A stretch of 64,000 nucleotides of DNA from Halichondria panicea (GCF_963675165.1 NC_087383.1:2510979-2574978); one strand, 5' to 3'. Shown: positions 21,826-34,082, counted from the first letter of the stretch. Translations and numbers: made by a program. Notes: generated by a model from the letters alone, not told the origin.

Positions 21826-22284
21826 TAATTGTTGTTTACCCGAGATTAATTATGTTTATTAATTGATTGATTATTAATTGAGATTGATTGTTATTCATAC
21901 AGTTTTGACAATTGATTTTAATTCTGCCATAATGCATTCAATGACAATTTAAATGCATAGAGAAAAGTAGTGAAGTATTATATACTAGTATATATAATTA
22001 TGTTAGACACTATAAAAACAAATGTTGTTAATTAATTACAACTTGTCAATAGCACAGCAATAACAAGGGCTTCTCCTTGAACAACACACAGACACACACA
22101 CACAGTCAGCTTTACCGTAGCCCTCGTGCGGCTACGCCTCGAGGCATAACAAGGGCTTCTCCTGGTAATAATGATAAATGCTCACATGCACAGTAAATTG
22201 TCAATGAACACAAAGCAATTTGCTAGTGAAAATCCAATTTAACGCTCTGATGCCTTTTGTTCATATAATTATGAGGAAGATGAG
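21826..22284. other. AT-rich 3' flank of NLR2
   Basis: No gene seen. A (CA)n stretch followed by CTTTACCGTAGCCCTCGTGC and GGCTACGCCTCGAGGCATAA (about 22085-22150) is the 3' end of the SINE-like repeat found whole at 24170-24533. The first 60 bp (TTGTTTACCCGAGATTAATT) recur after NLR4, which marks the end of the NLR4 conversion tract. Confidence 0.6.
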
Positions 22285-22990
22285 CAAATTAACGTTCACT
22301 TTAGCCCTCCCAAACATCTTCTAAACATCTTCATGATTGCCAGGCCCTCGTATTGCAGCTGAAGGAGGTCCTGTGTGGGGAGAAGAGAGGGCAGTGAAAC
22401 ACTTCAACTGGTATACACAACATTTCTGAACCTAGGGGAGTGTTAACATAGAGCTCAACGTTACACATAGAGGCATAAAATAAGTCAATAGCCTCACTGG
22501 TTTGATCACGTCAGAGTACGCATCGATACCCAGCTATCTGTCCGGGGGGTCCACAGTCGATGCTCGCAGGAAGAACTCTCTGTGGGGGGGGGAACAGTGA
22601 GAGTCATAATTATTAAGATTCAGTTTCGGAGTCATAAGATTCAGTTTCGGGAATAAATGTCATAGAAAGTCACTAATTGACTCACCTTTTTTCCAGCCGA
22701 GGTAAATGGAGCACAGCTATAGGTTACGTCTCTGTGGGGCATGTAAAAATAGTGGGGCATGTAAAAATTGATTGACTGAAATTGTGTATCAGGTTTTAAG
22801 CAACTAATAAGGATTATCACTTATTGAGCGCACAATTCCCCGCCCACACACACCTGGTCAGTAGACAGCTGATTGCCTATCCACAACATTGAAGGATTTT
22901 ATCGCAGCTATGTACTTCATTGTACAGCTGCAAGGGGAGTGACGTGTGATACAGTGTGATTCAATGAAAGTCAGTACAACACAGTTAGTG
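22285..22990 (-). pseudogene. Block P, copy 2
   Basis: Same order of minus-strand exon candidates as copy 1: MKYIAAIKSF (about 22880), RDVTYSCAPFTSAGKK (about 22700), the DPPDR exon with the same TAG stop (near 22541), and DLLQLQYEGLAIMKMF (about 22300-22375). The IEKVELVLQ exon is deleted, as is the second half of the DPPDR exon after SDVIKP (22500-22510), where the sequence jumps into a shortened intron. Clearly non-functional. Confidence 0.5.
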
Positions 22991-24165
22991 TATGTTTATC
23001 AAAGAGGTACATGAGATTGTTCTGACAAATCATTCTTGTACTCTCCAATACACTAACAGGGTTTCATCTAGGATAACAAGTTGGGGGTGGGGGGGGGGGG
23101 GAGATTTGGGAGTGCGTAAGCGCGTCACAAAATGTTTGGCTATATGCCCACTTTTGTTTAAATGATTACATCATGCTTAACTTGCTAATGTGATGACATG
23201 TAGTACTAATGTGATGATGTCATTAGTTATTAGATTCGCTAAATAATAACTTAGGTACTTTACTGGATACCCAATTGAAACAAAATTAAAATTCCTCACA
23301 ATTTACCACAACCACAGACAAGTACTATCTATGAATTAGATTATTTTTACACCACAACTGTCAAAGATAAAAATCACAAATGAACCTAAGTCATTTTGAA
23401 ACATACCTTGTAACCCCCCCCCCCCCCTGTACGAGTTATATGTTTGTGTTAAGCACACTTAACAGTGTACTCTAAAAGCTACATTTTGATAGTAAAAACT
23501 TGGGTATGATGTAAACACTACTGACGTTTTGGCAGGATTAGTGGAACATATATTTATGGTCCATTCCCCCCTTAAGCCGTGGCTATTTTAAACCACTTCG
23601 CTATTCTGGCCAAGCTTCACTGTGCCGGATTAACTAGAGTCTACTGTACATGTATTAACGAGTGCTGCAAGCTGCGCTGTGCTAATGCCTCTCGCCATGT
23701 TTCGCTTTCTCTCAAACTATGAGAGTGTTAGAGAGGTGAAGAGGTAATTACATAATGTATTACTGTTGACAGAATTGAATTACAAATAGAATAGGAGAGG
23801 AGCTGAATGGAAACAGAAGCCTATCTGATGGCTTGATGAATAATCAATCTTCAAAGATAGAGCATGTTATTTATATGACCTGTAGCCAAACAGTGGGAGC
23901 AAACCTTTGTCAAATGCACAATCTGTACAGAATAGTAATAGAGAATTTGGATCATGAGGCTTATATTCAGTAGTATTTGCACAAAGTAGAAAAGACTGGT
24001 GTTACATGCATCTATTGTGTTACACAGACTTGTGTACATCTATTGTTATCAGGATCTGGATTATCTCACATGTGGGGATGAGCTTGCATGCATATTAAAT
24101 CTACACAAGAATAATGGGTGTCTGCAAAGAGAACAAATGGCTACTATAGTCTATAGCTAATAACA
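22991..24165. other. Intergenic DNA duplicated from 8011-9280
   Basis: Near-parallel to 8040-9280, including the CAGGGTTTCATCTAG-ended element start (23057), the G homopolymer (about 23084-23100) and the C homopolymer (about 23416). Small indels break every short open frame relative to the sister copy, so no coding region is supported. Confidence 0.55.
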
Positions 24166-24169
24166 CCAT

Positions 24170-24441
24170 AAAATCTCTTTTCTGGCTCTTAGCTAACAAA
24201 AAGCTAGCGCTTTAGTGCAAGGCTAACTTATAAGTTGAATAGAAATTTTGTGCGAACAGATGATTCTACGAAAGATTCTGAAGAGACTGCAACAGCCTTC
24301 AATGTGGGTCAAACTAGTCATAACTCGAGAAAGAAGCCTTAGTTTGCTAATCCACGAAACAAAATCCAAGAAAACGTGGCTAGAAGCCATAGAAGCTGTT
24401 AGTTTTTGTCGCATTGCAACCGTTGAGCAGTTACAGCTGGA

Positions 24442-24494
<53 letters not shown>

Positions 24495-24533
24495 CAGCTT
24501 TACCGTATCCCTCGTGCGGCTACGCCTCAAGGC
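24170..24533. mobile_element. SINE-like repeat with (CA)n and CG-rich 3' tail
   Basis: The body (AGTCATAACTCGAGAAAGAA ... GAAACAAAATCCAAG) is followed by a long (CA)n run (about 24444-24492), then CTTTACCGTATCCCTCGTGC and GGCTACGCCTCAAGGCATAA. A related copy at 58692-59018 shares body, microsatellite and tail, and a tail-only piece is at 22085-22150. The composite repeated in three places argues for a short retroposon. No box A/B was verified. Confidence 0.6.
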
Positions 24534-24574
24534 ATAATTATACAGTATTCACCGAGTGCATACATGTACATGCA

Positions 24575-26110
24575 AAACTCACATCTGAGTTGCTGTTAGC
24601 CAGTTCCAATTCTCAGCCATGACACCCGGGTCCATGATTTGAGACCTCTCGAGCAGCTTCTCCTCCAACTCCCTCAGCAGGTCATCCTCTAGACATTGAA
24701 TGGTCTCACTCTTTTCCTCAACCTGACAGGGGAACATCAATAAGTTGCTGCCAGGTGGAGAATACTCGACATACAACAGTGACGTGCATGTACAGTCAAC
24801 TACTGAAAATCTGGCAATGAAATTTAATGGTATTCTCCCACTTTGAAATAAAGGTCAGCTTAAAGTTGGACTGTAGTTAGCAAATAGTAGATCGATTTTG
24901 ATTAAAGTCCAGTGAATATTCTAACCACTGCACATGTGTATCTCTCACCTCTGTGGGTGGTGTAGGAACGAGGGAGGCCCTCTGATACTGTCTAGAGGAC
25001 TGGACTTCTTCTCACTGCCAATCTAGGAGGTATGAAAACAAAATAATGCATTTGGTAAAATCTACTCTCAAACAACATTGCACATTGACAGGTAAAGGGT
25101 TATTAAAGTAAAATATGAAAACATTCCTCCTCTCACCTCCTGCTCATTCAGGAACTTCATGAACCTGGTAGGAGTGAAGTGCACTTTGAAGGACTCGTCA
25201 CATGATCTTGGAGCAAAAGATACGGACTTGGTTGAGGATTTGAGTGATGATAAAGTGAGAGAGGAGGTTGTGGGGGGAGGGGCCTCAGACCAGGACTGGT
25301 GGGACGTAGTGTCACGTGAGAGAAGACTCGGACACATGGTCCTCCGTCCGGACAGCTGCTGTGAGGAGAATGAGAATTGTAAGGCACTGGAATTGAACTG
25401 TGCACAAGCACGAAATACATGCACTATTTTATTCGTACTACATAACTAACTAAAAATGCTCACCAATAAAACACCACACACCACTTGGTGTACAACATTT
25501 TAACGAATCTAAAAGTATACAAATGAACATCTGCTCCTCTGCTCCTCTAGATAACCTGCCCAACCCTCCACATACACACTGGCTGGATCATGCATAAAGA
25601 AAATGGCATCTATTTTCACAGCGTTTGACCATCAAACGTATCAGAGAATAATCTCACACCCATATTGCTGATTTGCTTGAAATGCCCACCACCATCTTAG
25701 CAATGTACCAGCAAGGGGCTTTTGTTGTGAGCATCAATGGTAGGCCATGGCATTCAGTTGCTATTGATGAGTCACATGAAATGCAGGTACTCTCTGATAA
25801 GAAGATCTTAATTGGACTGTTTGTGTCTGAAATGGGAGGCTTACTACAACTTCATATCAGCTAAAGCCTACAAGGTGTTAGGGCCTTCTGAAAATATGAT
25901 TTCTTCTACCAACTCGATTAAAACTATATAAGAAACAATTTTACTTTTCCCTAGTGAGATCTCAGCTCTCTCAACTCTGGCGACCAATTACTGCTCAAAT
26001 ACATTTATTCTTAAAAGTGATTGAGCTCACCTTTGGTAGCGCTGACTTATCATAGCTGTTGGTCCAATTCTCCAGAACTCTGAGCTTCCCCTCGAGGTGC
26101 AACTGCAAGT
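24575..26110 (-). pseudogene. Block Q, copy 2: coiled-coil exons
   Basis: Minus-strand exons parallel copy 0: LHLEGKLRVLENW (about 26031-26103), the Ser/Thr-rich exon ending TPTRFMKFLNEQE (about 25138-25345), SEKKSSPLDSIRGPPS (about 24950-25020), and ETIQCLEDDLLRELEEKLLE (about 24590-24727). The last exon has lost the MAELEWELELE part partly (TCTCAGCCATGAC joined). The frames of the first three exons stay open and differ from copy 0 mainly by substitutions, so this is the best-preserved Q copy. Function unknown. Confidence 0.5.
25515..25866 (+). pseudogene. Mobile-element-derived fragment, second copy
   Basis: Duplicate of 3725-4077 with the same MYQQGAFVVSINGRPWHSVA and IDESHEM segments; here the 3' part is open for 63 codons (25673-25864). 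The upstream part still contains stops and there is no start context. It is carried within the Q-block intron and probably duplicated with it. Confidence 0.45.
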
Positions 26111-26164
26111 GACAGAAGATTTAAGTTGAGGTTGTAAAAAGAGTTTCATGCAATAAAGTTAGAA

Positions 26165-27115
26165 GACACTGAATAAGCAGATTACCAGATAAAGTACAGC
26201 ATAATTATGTTCTGGACAGGAAATTGTCCGGGTATAATTGGAACAGATTTTTATAGCGCATGCGAAGTGTCCGGGAATAATTAGCATGCAGCTGCATACG
26301 AGCGAGCTAAGTTTAATAGAACAAGGTACGACTGAATAGTTGCACTAGCTATCTAAAACTAGTTACACAGAGAAAAAAGATGTGCTGATTTAGCACAGAA
26401 AACCGTGCTAAACGAATGTCTCCAGTTTTAGCACGTTTGCACATGACTGTGCTAAACAACCTGATATGCTAAACCAGCACATGTGCTGAATTCTAATGTG
26501 CTGAAACAGTGTGCTGATTGTATTGTGCTAAATTAATTTCAAACATTACAAACAACAATACATCAATACAGTATTAAAATTGTATTAAACAAACGATGAG
26601 GATATAAAAGTGAAAGGTTTTTTTAAACATAGTTAGTTAACCATAGCAAGTCTGCACTCGGTTCACTGCAATTGTAAGATACTGCCTTTGACTTCTAAGC
26701 ATCACCTGCATGCGTGAAGTAGAAAAATATGTCACATAAAGCCAGTAGAATTATAACCAAGTATAAGAATAATTAAAGTGCGTATAGATTAGGTACATAA
26801 CATCAGTCATAGCATGAACAAAGTAAGGTTGTTCCACCCCCCTCTCCACTGATAGCATTCACTAGTCTGTTGACAGGAGGTGGGGTTATTCACAGCATTG
26901 CAATGTTATTATGGGGCGAAATAAGACATCACTAACGTTTATTCATCCATTCAGAGCATGAACAAAGTAAGGTTGTTCCACCTCCCTCCCCCCTCTCCCA
27001 AAAAAAAACAAGCGCATGCAGCTGCATGCGAGCTAGCTAAGTTTAATAGAACAGTGTGCAATTATTCAGTTGCACTAGCTATCTAAAACTAGCTACTCAA
27101 AGCTATCTAACTAAT
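26165..27115. repeat. Composite repeat: truncated CGGACA element plus GTGCTAA-rich insertion
   Basis: The sequence at 26200-26360 matches the degenerate element of unit 0 up to CACTAGCTATCTAAAACTAG. It is then interrupted by about 650 bp, after which the same CACTAGCTATCTAAAACTAG text recurs at 27066-27085. The inserted part starts with a dense cluster of GTGCT/AGCAC words (26375-26540) and contains direct repeats of AGCATGAACAAAGTAAGG (26812 and 26954) and of CATCACTAACG(T/G)TTATTC (26929 and 27121). No ORF. Confidence 0.55.
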
Positions 27116-27399
27116 CTAATCATCACTAACGGTTATTCATCCATTCATGTTTATTCATCCATTCATCGCAGATTAATTTTAACAGTTTATACAACAGCTA
27201 TGTGGTTGTGATGTAGGTTAGACAGAATGCTTACTACGGTTAGTGGGAGTTGCATACTCTTCCTAATGAACTTCTCATTATAGTCGTTTTTACACACAAT
27301 TTAGTTTGCTAGACTATAATAATGCAAATGAGTTCTTGTTGTGCTATTATAGAGCAGCATCAATATTCGGGCCCATCAACTATCTCGTACAGAATTCCC

Positions 27400-27525
27400 T
27401 TTGCTTCACTGCATTGCATGCGTTCTGGTCAACCATGCCTACGTTTTCGTGAGTGATAAATATTCGTCAAGGTTTAGCTTGCCCACGGAAACTATACCCA
27501 GGACGCTATACGTACGGTATGGTAT
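27400..27525. repeat. ACCGTATAGCGGGTA-family fragment
   Basis: GCCTACGTTTTCGTGAGTG, TTCGTCAAGGTTTAGCTTGC and CGCTATACGTACGGTA match the right part of the element at 39797-40015 and the terminal motif of 44765-45095. Confidence 0.55.
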
Positions 27526-27539
27526 ACTGTACCACTTTA

Positions 27540-27720
27540 TCACCTGTTTCAAGTACTCTTCCTTCTCCCGTTACTTTGTAGCACTCGAATATGTCCACCC
27601 CGTCCACTGCAGGCACACTGCTCTGCTTCAACTCCTTACAGCGATCCAGTGCCTTCTTGAGCTCTTCCTTCATCACAAGTCTCTCTTGAACAGCAGACTG
27701 GGTAATAGATTGCATGGTGG
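27540..27720 (-). pseudogene. Block R exon, copy 2 (helical, coiled-coil-like)
   Basis: Minus-strand exon between TATTACCCAG and a GTAACG donor reads SAVQERLVMKEELKKALDRC, then KELKQSSVPAVDGVDIFECY. It is highly helical and charged, consistent with a coiled coil continuing from block Q. Homologous exons lie at 39090-39225, 40060-40195 and 57776-57905. The gene is not identified. Confidence 0.45.
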
Positions 27721-27724
27721 TCAT

Positions 27725-28284
27725 GTACACACACACAGGTATACAGATACAACCATCACAACATCGTGGTAGTGGTACAGTAGTAATAAAGGTACAGTAG
27801 ACTCTCGCTATTCCGACTCTCTGAAGTACGGCCTGAAATGTGGCCAACTCGCTATTCTGTATACTTGCTGCCCCAAACTAGTAATTTTATACGTATACAT
27901 TTTGGGTGTGGTTTAGCAGAAAAACTGTGTGTGGGGGGAGTGGTTGGGGTGTACAATGAGAGGTAGGAAGCGGGATGCTCATGAACACTACAATGAAAGT
28001 TATAAAAAAGGTAAACCGTTTTGTGAGCAAACACAGCTGTGGGATTACATTGTAATAGAGAGGAAATGATTTCTTATCTTTATTTCTTATCCTCGAGACA
28101 AAACCGCAAAATTAGTCATTAATATTCGAGGTAGGTTGATTATAAGCCGCGGCTATTTTCTTAAATGCAAACTACCGCGCTCTTCTGGCCAAGTTGCACT
28201 GTCCCAAGGGTGGCCGGATTAACGAGAGTCTACTGTACATGTATTAATTATACAGTATTCACCGAGTGTATACATGTACATGCT
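27725..28284. other. Intergenic/intronic DNA shared with 40200-40755
   Basis: No gene seen. The stretch matches 40205-40755 almost base for base, including GTGTGTGGGGGGAGTGG and a SINE-tail-like CCGCGGCTATTTTC...AACGAGAGTCTACTGTACA motif. Useful only as evidence of unit duplication. Confidence 0.5.
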
Positions 28285-28690
28285 AAACTCACATCTGCCT
28301 TGCTGTTGGCCAGTTCCAATTCTCTCACCAGCTCAGCCATGACACCTGGGTCCATGATTTGAGACCTCTCGAGCAGCTTCTCCTCCAACTCCCTCAGCAG
28401 GTCATCCTCTAGACATCGAATGGTCTCACTCAGGGGAACATCAATAAGTTGCTGCCAGGTGGAGAATACTCGACATACAATAGTGACGTGCATGTACACT
28501 CAACTACTGAAAATCTAGCAATGAAATTTAACGGTATTCTCCCACTTTGAGTTTGTGTGCTTGCTAATTTAAAATTACTCATATCTGCATAGTTCCAATT
28601 TTCACTCCAGCTCAGCCATGACACCCGGGTCCATGATTTGATATCTCTTGAGCAGCTTCTCCTCCATGTCTAGATGACTGCACTTCTAGA
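28285..28690 (-). pseudogene. Block Q exons, unit-2 right copy
   Basis: Two versions of the acidic Q exon stand side by side: 28290-28432 (ETIRCLEDDLLRELEEKLLE ... MAELVRELELANSKAD) with the upstream VEEKS start deleted, and the shortened EEKLLKRYQIMDPGV form at about 28590-28690. The local duplication plus truncation marks a decayed region. Confidence 0.5.
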
Positions 28691-28984
28691 AGGTAAAAGG
28701 AAAACAAAATAATGCATTTGGTAAAGATCTACTCTCATGCAAACAACATTGTAATTAGTATTGAGAGCAAATACATGTGATGATCATTACCAAATTTACT
28801 GGTAAAGGGTCAAACTGTTAGCAAGAGAGTTCATAATAGACGAACTCTTGCTGTTAGTATGTAAAATTGCCAGCTATGGACCCCAACTAGTACCTACATG
28901 CACATTTTAGGGGGGGAATTGGAGCTAGGGGAAATATCCCCCTTCCCCCCTGTATGACACACTGCTCACCCTTTAGAAGACTGC

Positions 28985-31900
28985 CCCCCCCCCATACACA
29001 CACACTCACCCTTCTAGAAGAATGTCCCACAATAGCCTTCGGAGCTGTCTCCTTCCTCTTAGCAATCACTCCATCGATGTGCGTCTTGAGTACCTCGTTT
29101 CGACTAATCTTGGACGCTAGATACAGCACACCTGCCACTGTAGCATGTAGCACCACTCTGTGATGTGCCTCAAGACTTTTCTCCTTCACAGCAAGCTCTT
29201 GCAGCTGGTATAGGAAGACCAGTATATCTGAGAGCCTTTGATAAGAGAATTCCAGTGTCAGGAGAAATACGAGTTGGTAGAAAGCGAGTGTGTTAGCAGG
29301 GCTAGTGCAGAGAGTTTTGGCCAGTTCCAGGAGATTGGTGAAGAGAGAGTTGACTGTTTTAGAGAGGAATCCTTTCTAAACCACACCCTCCAGACTCACC
29401 CAATCACTGCACAAGGGGAGGGTATAAATACACGTACATGTAGCTGTATGCACTGCACATGACATACATGTAGTGAAAGCTAAGACAAAAGCTCATATGG
29501 ACCTGTGTAACTAACAAATAAAATATAGTGTGCCTCAAATGCACACTGAACATAGCAAGGTACACACACACACACACACATCCACATACGTGTTGAGAGG
29601 AATCTTGTCCTTGTTGGCATGGTATTGTACGAGACGATGCCAGAGTAGGGCCACATCCAGCTGTGTGTTGGGCTCTCGTATGAGGAGCAATTGAACGAGG
29701 GAGGCAAACAGTTGCCCTGGGAACGCCGGCTCTAGCACTGATGCGTGACAGGTGTCAGCCACCGCCCTCAAACACTTGACCAGGGAGGTAGTCAACATGG
29801 GGCTGCATAATAAAGGAGAGAATACAATTATGGAAGCATAAACACTTAGTAATGCACGCAGTCTATTGTGCATGGTCACATAATTATAAGCAGATCATCC
29901 TCTATAATCTACTCAAAGGTTACTGCTATAAACAGGACTCACGAAGGCACCAGAATCAGAGAACACGTACATGTACAAACAGTGTTTATGACAGGAAACT
30001 AAACACATACATGTACACAAATAGCTACATAAAGCAATAGCTTTAAAATACAATTCTCACCTGTTTTGAGTGTCCTGAGGTGCCAGAGGATGTACAGACA
30101 GTCCAGTGGTGGCTCCGCTATCAAGACCCCCTTAGGCTACAAGTACATAAGAGTTGATGAGCCCCAGTATATCTGGCTTGTGATAGTCGGGAAGGACTCC
30201 TGCAAACTCCCCCACAGTGATAGTGATGGATTGCTGAAAGGTCAGAGAGGACGTGAGGTCGGAGGGGCCTTCTGAAACAGTTTCTATGGAGATACGGAGG
30301 TGGCGGACCAGTGTACGAAATATATCCAGTACAGACGGACCTGCATGAGTGGACACAAGCTAAGTAATGTAAATACATGTATGCAGATTTAAACTGTGGA
30401 ATTAAACCGTGTCAAAACATACATGTACAGTCATGCAGAAACTTTAATAACAGCTATGAAAGAATCTGCGTATGAAGAATAAATGCGTATACCCTTCTTT
30501 AGAAAATGGCCCAAAAATAGTGTGTGCAACCATACAAGTACTTTACCATGGAGACTCACCTAGAGAGCTGTCTGCTGCCACGGCAACACACTTAGAGAGT
30601 GTGCTGAGGATCCCTTGTTTGGTCTCCCAGGACTCCTTCACCTTGGCATCCAGGTGGTCCACCAGCGACTGGACGGCCTTGTACCGATCCTGTCTCTGTG
30701 GGGGTACGTGTATAGTGGATAATGTACACTGGGGGGCTGTGGGGGTACGTGTTAGATACTGTACACTGGGGGGCTGTGGGGGATAAGATAATGGCTGTGG
30801 GGGGATAAGATAATGTACACTGGGGGGCTGTGGGGGGATAAGATAATGTACACTGGGGGGTACATGTCTACACTGTAAGTAGACACTGGAGGGAACAATT
30901 GAAATGCTTGAATAAACAATCCTGTTCAGAAAGTGACGGAGTATGTTGGACCTGAAAGCTATCAATGTTACACAACAGAATAAAGCAGAGAGCAACGAAA
31001 TACTGTTGATCACAGTCCGTTATATGGACAGTCAAGTCAGAATTTACAGTCGATCGTATGACCACAAGTATTTTTATCAAGCTATGATGCACTATAAACT
31101 ATGGTGAGAACACTTGGCCACCAGTGCATGTATATACGTGTACCTGCATGGCTTCCACAACGATGACGTACACACCAGCTGTGAATTCCTTGTCTGATAT
31201 CCATAATTTGTTTAGGTCAAAGTGTCTACAAGGGGAGCAATGGAGTGTTACTATATACACAGGAAATGAGACAATGGTTGTCATGGTACTAGACCTGCTG
31301 AGACAACATTGCACAATAGGTCATAGCACTTTACTAACATCAGGAGTTCAATAAGAATCCTAATGCACTCCTGCTGAATGCAGTTCGATTTAAGTTAGGG
31401 AAACCACCTTGCCTACAAGTACAGTGTTGTAACACATACGTACGCACAATGTATACATATACATTAGGGAAACCACCTTGCCTACAAGTAGCACCTACGC
31501 ACACGAGGCATTGACTGACTTACTGCAGTATTGGGCTTGAGGACACTGTCGATGTGAGAGAGTCCGGCAAAAGTGATGAGCTCAGTGAGACTATCCTGAG
31601 AGTACCCTCCCAGACTGTCTCCCTCCTCCACAACAGGCTGGATCTCACCAGACTCTCTGTCAGAGTGGGAGGGGGGTTACTATGGGCACACACGGCATAC
31701 TCATACACATTGCCTAAGGCCACCAATGGGTAATGGTGCGTGTACGTCGCTCATTGAAGCTACAGTATGTATGATTGTGTATTAGCCAGTGCTCCAGGAG
31801 CAGCAACTTGTAGAGACTATTAATGTTATTACATAATTATAGTATACCTTGACTGGGCGACACTGTGACTGTGCATATTGAAGAGGAAGGGCGGCACTAT

Positions 31901-33045
31901 CTTGTTCATGTGATCTAGGTCCCAAATGTTCATCTGGAGGTTGTCTTGCCTACCAATCTTCTTTATCACTCCCCTCAGCCCTTGCAACCCAGCCATCCGC
32001 GTCCTGTGTGAGGTGTAGTGGGGAGGGGTGGAGTTGGTGATGAAAGCAATGTGATCACAAGTTATGCATGTGGCAGAGCACCCTAAGGGCGGTACAGTTA
32101 AAATATGACACCTAACACTTCGACCTGTGGCCACCCAAACTAATTTCAAAACAGTAAATGGGCACATACTCGTGATATTTGTCGGCGTCGTCAACATTCT
32201 TGGTGAGGCTAAGAGAGGCAAAGCAGTGGATGAGGAAGTCGTACTGTCTGTGGTAGGGGGTGTTCCCTTCCTCTCGCTCGGCAAACTTCACAAACTGTGT
32301 GTGTGTGGAGGAAGGGTCGTCAATGTGTTGTATACACAATACACTATTAACAAAATGAAAAGCTCATTATGCTGTACATGCAATCTAATCAGTCCACCCT
32401 CCGCAATCTCACACATACACACTCTACTCACACCCACACCACACACAAACTTTCTACTAACCAAATTTGTGGCCATGATATGCAGTTCTGTGTTGCTCGT
32501 TTCCAGCATAATTATTATGCAGTATATCCAGGTAGCTATCCACAATCAACTGGAGCTTTCGTGAGTCACAGGCTGACAGCAGCTTCTCCGTCACTTGCAG
32601 AGCCACTCACATGCCTGGGGGGAGGGAGAGGCATGAAAATGGTATTTTGTACCACGTTTGTGAGAAAGCCATTTGATACTATAGTTGTATCATAGATATA
32701 ACATTTAAAGTTCCCAGCCAAATAAGATACATCATTTTCTGTTCCGGAGGTACGGGGAAGGTCGATAAATTTCCCTAGCTATACATGACATGTCGACATT
32801 GTATACTGTACAGGTACGTCTCTGAAATAGTCGTCTAACCCGTTTCTCTCTCTTTGCAGGCTCCGACGCAGTCTCAGAGCGAGGTACTCTCCAATATTGT
32901 CCAGATGGTCAGGGGAGGTTTGAGCAAAGAAGAGCAGCTTGTCTATATTAGCAGACACAGGTGTGGGTGTTTGAGGGTCCTCTGGGAAGAGCCCATCAAC
33001 CAGCCGTTTGTAGCGAGGTTTGGGGCAGCAGAAGCACGTCGCCAT
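28985..33045 (-). pseudogene. EFR3: EFR3-B: near-complete but broken EFR3 homologue
   Basis: Ten minus-strand exons are recognisable from 33045 to 28985. Exon 1 (about 32840-33045) is the only intact N-terminus in the array: MATCFCCPKPRYKRLVDGLF then PEDPQTPTPVSANIDKLLFF, close to the EFR3 start. Exon 2 (about 32462-32614) has a 2-bp deletion shared with copy A. Exon 3 (32170-32294) and exon 4 (about 31845-32005) are open. Exon 5 has an extra G (near 31535). Exon 6 (about 31145-31225, HFDLNKLWISDKEFTAGVYV) and exon 7 are open. Exon 8 has a TAA after NSYVLVA (near 30134). Exon 9 (about 29590-29800) is open. Exon 10 has a 20-odd-bp deletion plus stop near 29380. Each lesion alone would truncate the membrane-anchor protein. 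Some 1-2 bp lesions could be assembly errors, but the large ones could not. Confidence 0.85.
30700..30865. repeat. Short GGGGTAC minisatellite in EFR3-B intron
   Basis: Three to four units of the same family as 15322-16165 (TGTACACTGGGGGGCTGTGG blocks), including GGGGGATAAGATAATG variants. It shows the pre-expansion state of the copy-A array. Confidence 0.8.
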
Positions 33046-33115
33046 AGTTAGATCTAGTTCTGTGTCTTGATTGATTGCAGACCTAGCATTTATTTGTAAA
33101 ACATACAGCAGAGAT

Positions 33116-33775
33116 TTTTATGTAATATGTTGGCAACCCTGCGCTTTCTTCTGGGTTTCTCACCCGTATCGTTTGAGGTACCCCCGAACGAGTCGGGTAA
33201 GAACTCAGCTAGTTCGATAAATTCCCCTTTTTCCGATTTTTTAGATAGTTTGTCGGGAATGGGGATGGCATTCTGGCCTACATTGACCGTATATGGGACT
33301 TCTGGTCAAAGTAACGGCTTGGTATCGTCGGTAATGTGGGGAGGCTCATGCTGGTTTGAGTACGGGGGGCACTAGTGGATACGAGGGGAACATGTGCTAG
33401 TGAGGTACTTGACATACCTGCCGTTCCGGTGCTGACAACAGGGCCTGAGGTGGGACTCCGTGGGGTACCCGAGCCGGAAGCAGAGATGGTTGGGATCGAT
33501 GAGGAGACTGATGGTGGGACTGATGGTGAGACTGATGAGGGGACGGCTGTGGGGCTGTGTTGTTGGACTGCTGCCTGAATCCGCTGGTCCATTGCGGTGA
33601 TGATCGTTGGTAACACCGCGCCGAGGGCTGCCTGGACAGAATTGGCAATCATGGTGTTGAGAGTTGTCGGAGTTGTCGTCGGGTTCGTGGAACTGATCGG
33701 CGGTGTTCCAGTTGAGGATGTGCTCGAGGAGGTAGTGGTCATCTTCATATAGAGAATTACAGGATAGATCAGCAA
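33116..33775 (-). pseudogene. Retroelement gag-like ORF, copy B (broken)
   Basis: The N-terminal 150 codons match copies A and C (MTTTSSSTSSTGTPPISSTN onward). Near 33297-33320 the sequence GGAATAATG of the sister copies is replaced by a longer GGGACTTCTGGTCAAAGTAACGG, which ends the frame shortly before the IPIPDKL segment. The C-terminal half is still recognisable out of frame (33127-33300). It also has a small in-frame insertion in the SVPPSVSSSIP region. Confidence 0.65.
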
Positions 33776-33935
33776 GGGAAATCTTGAGAATTATAGGATA
33801 GACCCAGAAGAGAAGTTTTCTAATTCCTTTGTTCTTTCACTGACTGCCTGACCACGTGTTCCTTGCGCATGCCAGTACCTAGTCTCATGAATCATCCGCC
33901 GTTCTTTTGGAGGTTTTGTCTCAAATGTCTTTGGT

Positions 33936-34033
33936 GGGTGTGGTATTAAATGCAAAAGTGGGTGTATCTCAGTCTTAGATATCTGAGATACACCCACTTT
34001 TTTTGCAAGTCATGCAAAAACAACAACACACCC
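33936..34033. repeat. NLR-upstream stem-loop, unit 3
   Basis: Same structure as 5798-5893 (AGTGGGTGTATCTCAG / CTGAGATACACCCACT), ending 50 bp before the ATG of NLR3. Stem sequences are unchanged between copies. Confidence 0.8.
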
Positions 34034-34082
34034 AATATATTTCAGAGAGAGCTAGCTGCAAGGCACAGATTTATTTGCTGGA

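Noticed and set aside
24444-24492. (CA)n run as Z-DNA regulatory element
   Set aside because: It is an internal part of a dispersed repeat; nothing in the sequence supports a regulatory role.
28887-29189. EFR3-B exon 10 as a separate gene starting at its internal methionine
   Set aside because: The stretch is the 3' half of an EFR3 exon that is continuous in copy D; the Met is internal, and the upstream damage is a deletion plus stop.
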